NCBI GenBank assembly: GCA_024663395.1
Contig: JANFAH010000007.1
Span: forward strand, 558,001 to 622,000
Source: Pisolithus tinctorius
Taxonomy: Eukaryota > Basidiomycota > Agaricomycetes > Boletales > Pisolithaceae
Direction of reading: 5' to 3'
Length of the DNA stretch: 64,000 nt
In this document: one piece after another, positions 58,524-64,000 of the stretch
Layout: each line of letters opens with the position of its first letter
Position numbering within the stretch: the first letter of the stretch is position 1
Notes under the pieces: generated by a model
The model's database searches: none
The model's input: only the letters and a program-made list of their open reading frames with translations
Told to the model about the DNA's origin: nothing
Translations under genes and position numbers: made by a program

Positions 58524-60517
58524 TGAGAACACAAGACGATCACAAGAGTGGACGAAGGTGTAGTATGAAAAGAGACGGCCAGTTTTGCGAGGGCGCCAGG
58601 GGAGGGGGGGTGTATATAAGAGGCTGATATGAATGTGCGTCCTCGGCGTCAGTTTATTTCAGGGTTCAACGGGAAAAAAAATTGACTACGGGGTCTTTCA
58701 GATCTAAACCTTCCCCAGCCACGGAAGTTTTTGGACACGCCACTAGCCAAGAAGGTACGACAGAGCACAAATAAAAAACTATCACACCACTAAGTAGCCT
58801 GGAGCCAGCTGTCCTTGATAATGGTATAATCTGTGAGTTCGCCTTTTCTGCACGGGGATATCTGATGTTCTGGGACCATTTCATTAAAGACAGTCTCTGC
58901 TAATGACAGGCACATTGATTAGGCGTCAATTCGCCATAGGACTCCTTGGAATGCAGAGTGACAGAGAATGACAGACTAAGGTGTTGTCACTTCGTTATTA
59001 CATTCTGCAATCCGACGCCGTTGGTTTCAACACCCACCAGATACGGCAACCACGAAAGCTGCAGTCGGCTTACTTCCACCCGCATGCATGTGGCTTGTAC
59101 GCTTCACGCTCGGCGGACCGCCCATAGACGCATCCACGCATCCACGCAAAGAACAAAGAGCTTTTCCCGTGATCGGTGGCCCTCGGATATCCTGTAAGGA
59201 ACCGGGGCGTTGTGATCCGGGCACTCAAGCTCCACTCCATATTCCACCAAGCTCCGCATACAAACCGAGTCTATCTTGTGGACAGAGTGGCCTCGTCAAT
59301 TTAAGTCGATCGTGTACTATTTAGTTTTGGTCAATCAATGCGTTATGCGCCGCGCCGTCCATTCTCTGGCTCTTACAATTCCATGGTGGTGCAAAGTACC
59401 CAGGGTCATATTGGTTCCTGGAGCCCTCCGAGATGCATTGATTGCGGCAAGCGGTCGTTTAATAGCATTCGATGCCTGGGCAGCGTCAGGCGATGCGAGA
59501 ACACCGGAACCTTCTTATCCCTCGTCCGATTCGGGAAGTTGAGTTCTGTAGTCAATCCGAGCAGAAAACCTACTTTCTGACCCTATGTACATACGTATAT
59601 TGCCACCCCTCTCGCTTCTGAGTTCTCACCTAGTAAGTATGGATTTGATCCGACCTAAGAACGGCCCACTTTTCCAAATCCGTTACGCAAGCGAAGCTTT
59701 CCAGGGTTGCTCACAGAGAGGAATACACTGAAATCTGTCGGGCGCAAGCAATTGACCACATACATAACGCAGCAGGAGTGTAACAGCAAAATGCTAGGAC
59801 GACGTCGGTGTCATGTTGGTCTAGTCTTAAAAAGAACCACAAGAACAAAAAGGCTGGTTTTGTTCATAAATGAACCACGTTCCATAATAAAAATAATTAG
59901 CCATTGGCAAAAGATCACGCAGCTGATTCGATTTGAGCCACATGAATGCAACGATAAGTCAGTGAACTAAGTCCCAAGACTTCGAAATCATTCTGATCTT
60001 CGGGCAAGGAGGGCGGCCGCCACAACAACGGTGGTGACAATAACAGATCGAAGTCGTTAGATCTGCCTACATAGCCATAGGACTTGTCCCGTCCGGACTG
60101 CTTGCCCTGCGTTGAGTATTAGATTGGTTTTCAGGATTGTCACGACTTGACGGCAACGTTCTTTTTTTGACATGTGCCATGATTTCTTTGTGGTTTCCTT
60201 ATGCGTAAGCGTGTGCACTGGAACAATTATGTATATCATCTTCGTTCGACAAATGCTGGCAGGTTAGTACGCTTCGCTTCCTTAGACCACTGGCGAGGCT
60301 CCTAATGTAACTGTGCAAGTGGCGGGCAGTGGCTTGCGCGGCAACTTGCTCAAAGCTTGCGTAATGCTTTCGCCGTCAACAACCAGCTACCAAAACAGTA
60401 TTTGAAGGCGCAAATATCGGTCCTTCTTTGGATTCACGACGTCATGCAAGGTATTGTGGAGATGCTGCCTTCTTAACCATGAAGCAGCTCCTGTCCTTCC
60501 CCTGACTACATGCCACC
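58524..60517. other. long intergenic region
   Basis: Two kb without a supportable gene. It holds a TATA-like tatataag at 58614, which could serve the minus-strand membrane-protein gene, a dispersed repeat (58690-58844), and several motif-free frames of 60-90 codons on the plus strand. Confidence 0.45.
58690..58844. repeat. dispersed repeat, copy B
   Basis: Same orientation as 24913-25066 and about 94% identical over 155 bp. It lies 167 bp upstream of the start of the membrane-protein gene. No recognisable transposon ends. Confidence 0.75.
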
Positions 60518-61600
60518 ATGTCTTCTGTTCGTTTCATCGCCAATTTGCCTACACGTTTACCACGTCTCGGTGGCTTGTCCACCGCTTCCTCGCCTATGCG
60601 CGGACTAGCTACAGCAAAGATGCCCTCAGAAGCTTCCCCCCAGACTCTCCTTCAGGACAAAAAGCACGGGTTCGGGTTCCTCCGTTCGAACCCACTCCCG
60701 GCTAAGCCACGCAAACTCGGCGTTACGGAAATTCGGGGGCCGTACTACTCGGCATACGGGAAGAGGCATTTGCAAGACGTCCTTGAGACAATGTCTTATC
60801 ATGTCGACGGTCTCAAGTTTGCAGGGGGCTCATTTTCCCTACTTCCTGAGCGTGCGTTAGTAGAAATGATCGAGCTTGCCCACAAGCATGACGTCTATGT
60901 TTCTACTGTGAGTGCCTTTTGGAACGGAAATAAATACGAACCATTAGTCACCAACGTGGCGCGCAGGGAGGTTTTATCGAACATGTATTGACTCATGCCG
61001 ACGTGCTCAATGTCGTGGACAAGTACCTCAAAAAATGTAAGGATCTAGGGTATGTACCAACCACCTTACTTTTGACACATTCGAATTCCGACAGAGGGAT
61101 CGACTAGTTTCGACGTCGTTGAGTTATCGTCCGGCTTCCTCTCGTTTCCGCCAGACGATTGGCTACGACTTATCGAGAAAGTGCACAGCAACGGGTTGAT
61201 TGCAAAGCCGGAGCTTGGGATTCAGTTCGGTGCAGGAGGCGATACATCCGCTGCCGAACTCGAGGCCGCGGGACAAAGTGACCCGTTCAAAGTCGTGAGC
61301 CTCGGCAAGAAATTCTTGGATGCGGGTGTAGAGCGTCTGATGATCGAGAGTGAGGGAATTACGGAGAATGTAAAAAGCTGGCGGACAGACGTCATCCAAG
61401 AAATCCTCAAAGACCTCCCGATGGAGCGAGTCATGTTTGAAGCAGCGGATCCAAAAGTATTTAACTGGTACATCAGGGAGTTTGGCGCCGACGTGAATTT
61501 GTTCGTGGACCACAGCCAGATCGTGCAGTTGTCGTGCTTGAGGAGTGGGATCTGGGGAATGGCTGACACGTTTGGAAAGGTAGTTAGCTATCGCCAGTAG
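60518..61600 (+). CDS. phosphosulfolactate synthase-like protein (ComA family)
   Basis: TIM-barrel protein related to archaeal ComA and plant HSA32. In fungi the substrate is unknown; archaeal ComA adds sulfite to phosphoenolpyruvate. Three exons, 60518-60907, 60967-61049 and 61108-61600, give 321 aa. ATG 60518 sits in a perfect gccaccATG context. Residues 1-35 (MSSVRFIANLPTRLPRLGGL) are basic and Ser/Thr-rich, a likely mitochondrial presequence. Core motifs: VTEIRGPYYSAYGKRHLQDV, VDGLKFAGGSFSLLPERAL, VVELSSGFLSFPPDDWLRLI, AKPELGIQFGAGGDTSA, GVERLMIESEGITENV and VMFEAADPKVFNWYI. Family call strong. Confidence 0.88.
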
Positions 61601-63013
61601 GGAATGCTTACTGTCATCTTACGGTGCCTTTATGTGGCTCCAGACAAAATATTTGTGTCCACGTTTCGTGTCAAATTTTCATTATGATTGTTGAGTCTGG
61701 GCTCTGGGAGGTGAGTGGTAATAGGTAGTACTGTCACTTGACCAGCCTTCATTGAGACATGTAATCGAAGTTGCCTCAAAAGAGACACCACGTCCACCAT
61801 CGTTTTCGTCAGTGCACATTCTTGTCACCCCAGGGGCCTCGGTGTCACTGTAAGTCAAACATTAATGGTGCCTCTCCTGGACTCACTGCCTTACTTCGGG
61901 TATCCTACTGACTTGTTCGCCAGCGGAAGGGCCGGAAGTATCCAATCATTTGCGATGCCCGTCAGATCAAAAATTATCTGGTTAGTCAATCAGTGGCAGT
62001 CCTATGATGGAAGAGAATAACAAATAGACGGTCTGGAATTGGAATTGGATTGCAATCTGTGTGCACTCTCCTAAAGGAATGTTAAATCTGTTGCCATAAT
62101 GAGGGCTCGCTTTATTGTGACTGCGCAGCCGAAGGCCGCCGTCGAGGTGTGCATGTGCATTACAGATGAAATCGTGGGCTACACCATACGCAGGCATCAC
62201 GACCCAAAGTGGAAACGGATCCCCCTGGATTCCTTTCCACCTTGTAAAAATTACACTGAACGAGGCACTGAACGAGGTTCCGATCTCGATGCGTGTCAGA
62301 ACTTCGGACGGTGGAATACAAGAGTTCGGCGTAAGCATGCTGGCTTACCTGAGACTGGACAGTTTGTACTATCCGAAGTACTGAAGAGTGGATCTTTAGT
62401 CCTACTACCCTTTGGAACGGTGGGGCAGGTGGCAGACTGACCCGGATCCTTGCACTTGGGACCCGTTCACAGCGCTCTCAGGGCTTCGGTCGCTGTAACA
62501 ACCAATCAGTTCATGCCCCATTATCTGTAGTAAGGCACATGGCTGCTCCGACACACGACACAGAGCAGCCTTTCGCACAGCGGGAACAAGGGGACGTTAC
62601 TATACAGAACTGCTTTAACAGAGCACAGATTGGGCGCCATTCAGCACTGCGCGCTACGCATTGCACAGGCCTTGCGGGCACTGTGATTGGTCCGATCACG
62701 TCATGCAAATTGCCGCCATGATCGTCGGGGAGGCGGGGCTCCCACACACACACTGATATACATAAAATTTGGTATTATTAGCACGTGTTCCCGGCCTTAC
62801 CGCCGGTAAACTTTTAAGACACAAAGAGGCTGACTTGTCTAGCTTTTTTAAAGCTCCTCTGCAGCGTGTACTATCCCGCTTGCGACGTGCTACCATCTAC
62901 TGGACTCTGTCCATTCGTTTCTTTCGACTGGGTTATTACCCAGTATCTTCTTTTCTTCGTTGCGTCCGGAACGCTAATCTAGTTTCTTCGACCTGACATT
63001 ATATGTGTTTTTA
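61601..63013. other. intergenic region upstream of noxR
   Basis: No gene could be joined. Short frames at 62099-62440 (+) and 61982-62338 (-) overlap and lack motifs. Near 62685-62710 are a reverse CCAAT (attgg), a CRE-like tcacgtca and an atgcaaat octamer, plausible elements of the noxR promoter. Confidence 0.4.
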
Positions 63014-64000
63014 ATGGCTCTCTCTCTCAAAGCGGAGCTTGAGATCTGGGCTGCTGCCCTCAAAGCATACGATGAACAAGAGTTTCTTAAGTCTCTCGAA
63101 CTGTTCTCAGTGAGTTGCCATTCATCACCTTGCTGGACAATATTTCCGAGTTTTGATGCTACCTATCGCAACAAGCAAATTGCGGACTCGAGCAAGATTC
63201 TAACCAACATGGGTCTCATATACGCTACGATCGGCGAACATGAAGTGGCCGTGGAGCACTTCAGTGCTGCTACCAATCTTGACAAGTTCCTTGCAGTAGC
63301 GTGAGTCGACATTTCCTACATCTTTCTTTTGTTCATGGTGACGACGTCCTCTGCACAGGTATTTCCAGTGCGGCGTTTCGAATTTCCTCCTCGGTCACTA
63401 CGATGCTGCTTACGCGAACTTCGAGGACGCGTATATCTACCTCCGCGAAAACATGTCCATGTAAGCTTTCTCTGCTGCCATCCTGCTAAGTCGGTTACAT
63501 TTATTGTCATTTTCCATCCAGAAATTACGAACAGCTGGGACTGAAATTCAAACTCTTTTCTGCGGAAGTTTTATTCAACCGGGGTCTTGCCCAGTTATAT
63601 CTAGGTTATACTGCGGAGGGTATGAATGATTTGAAACAAGCTGCGCAGGAGAAAGTAACCGTCGAGCACGATGTCATCGATGATGCAATCCGGGATCGAG
63701 GCGAACGATACACCGTATTCAGCATCGTACGTTCATCCTCATTTGTTGTAGTTTCTGTCATGGTGATTCTCATTGTTGCTTAATAGCCTGTTGGTGTGGT
63801 GTACCGTCCACCTGAAAGCAAGCTGAAGAATTCCAAAGCGAAGGATTATTTGGGGAAAGCCGTATGTCGCATTCTACCCCTTTTGTCGCTGTAGAAGCAT
63901 TGAAGCCGTAAATCAATACAGAAACTAGTGGCGGCCAGTGACGTCAATGATATATATACCGAATTTTCTGGAGTAACGAAGCTCAAGCGAAACAACTCTG
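63014..64000 (+). CDS. noxR: NADPH oxidase regulator NoxR (p67phox-like), partial at right edge
   Basis: Cytosolic activator of fungal NADPH oxidases; with Rac it controls reactive oxygen production needed for development. Exons seen: 63014-63109, 63176-63300, 63359-63460, 63522-63726, 63787-63861 and 63922 to the window end. The N-terminal tetratricopeptide repeats are clear: LKAELEIWAAALKAYDEQEF, ILTNMGLIYATIGEHEVAVE, YFQCGVSNFLLGHYDAAYAN and LGLKFKLFSAEVLFNRGLAQ. After the fourth repeat come FSIPVGVVYRPPESKLKN and YLGKAKLVAASDVND, as in NoxR. The PB1/SH3-type C-terminal part lies outside the window. Confidence 0.88.

Noticed and set aside
62099..62440. Possible DUF-type enzyme fragment upstream of noxR
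   Set aside because: Frames on both strands compete and no conserved motif or exon chain could be established.

Overview
This window reads as the nuclear genome of a filamentous basidiomycete, most likely an Agaricomycete. Genes are packed on both strands and cut into many small exons by introns of about 40-75 nt with GT(or GC)..AG borders and CTAAC/CTGAC-like branch sites. The families are fungal or eukaryotic: Elongator ELP1, EFG1, the p67phox-like NoxR, CMC4, penta-EF-hand, geranylgeranyl diphosphate synthases and a Ty3/gypsy chromovirus. Because of the introns, almost no gene is one open frame. I joined exons by eye, checking phase at each junction and conserved motifs.

Layout. 0-7 kb: a P-loop GTPase running off the left edge (-), a penta-EF-hand gene (+), a small protein with three Nup98-like linker motifs (-), and a divergently placed hypothetical gene with a possible beta-grasp C-terminus (+). 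7-13 kb: ADP-ribose pyrophosphatase (-), a conserved hypothetical (+), the twin CX9C protein CMC4 (-) and a small secreted Cys-containing protein without a normal ATG (-). 13-25 kb: a 652-aa conserved hypothetical (+), a tandem ABC ATPase (-), a secreted chorismate mutase (-), a SAM methyltransferase (+), a single-pass membrane protein (+) and an aldo-keto reductase (+).

25.2-36.0 kb is one 10.8-kb Ty3/gypsy chromovirus on the minus strand. It has 288-bp LTRs differing at two positions and a CCCGG target duplication. It carries two TGA stops in gag-pol and a 1.5-kb insertion inside gag. It sits 84 bp upstream of a transaldolase-family gene.

36-46 kb: transaldolase (+), a Pro/Ser-rich hypothetical (-), an Sld7-like replication protein candidate (+), hypotheticals, and a mitochondrial LYR-type protein (+). 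47-50 kb: two intact geranylgeranyl diphosphate synthase genes head to tail. 50-56 kb: EFG1 (-) and ELP1 (+), divergent from a 132-bp promoter that contains telomere-like repeats. 56-64 kb: a multi-pass membrane protein (-), a phosphosulfolactate-synthase-like protein (+) and the 5' part of noxR (+), running off the right edge.

No rRNA, tRNA, CRISPR or bacterial-type operon was seen. Most neighbours look functionally unrelated, as is usual in fungal chromosomes. The clearest functional pairings are the tandem GGPP synthases and the EFG1/ELP1 divergent pair. The most unusual material is the Nup98-motif protein, the CpG-type damage in the retroelement, the set of GC-AG introns, an exon that is only an ATG, and a secreted-protein gene with ACG where ATG is expected.
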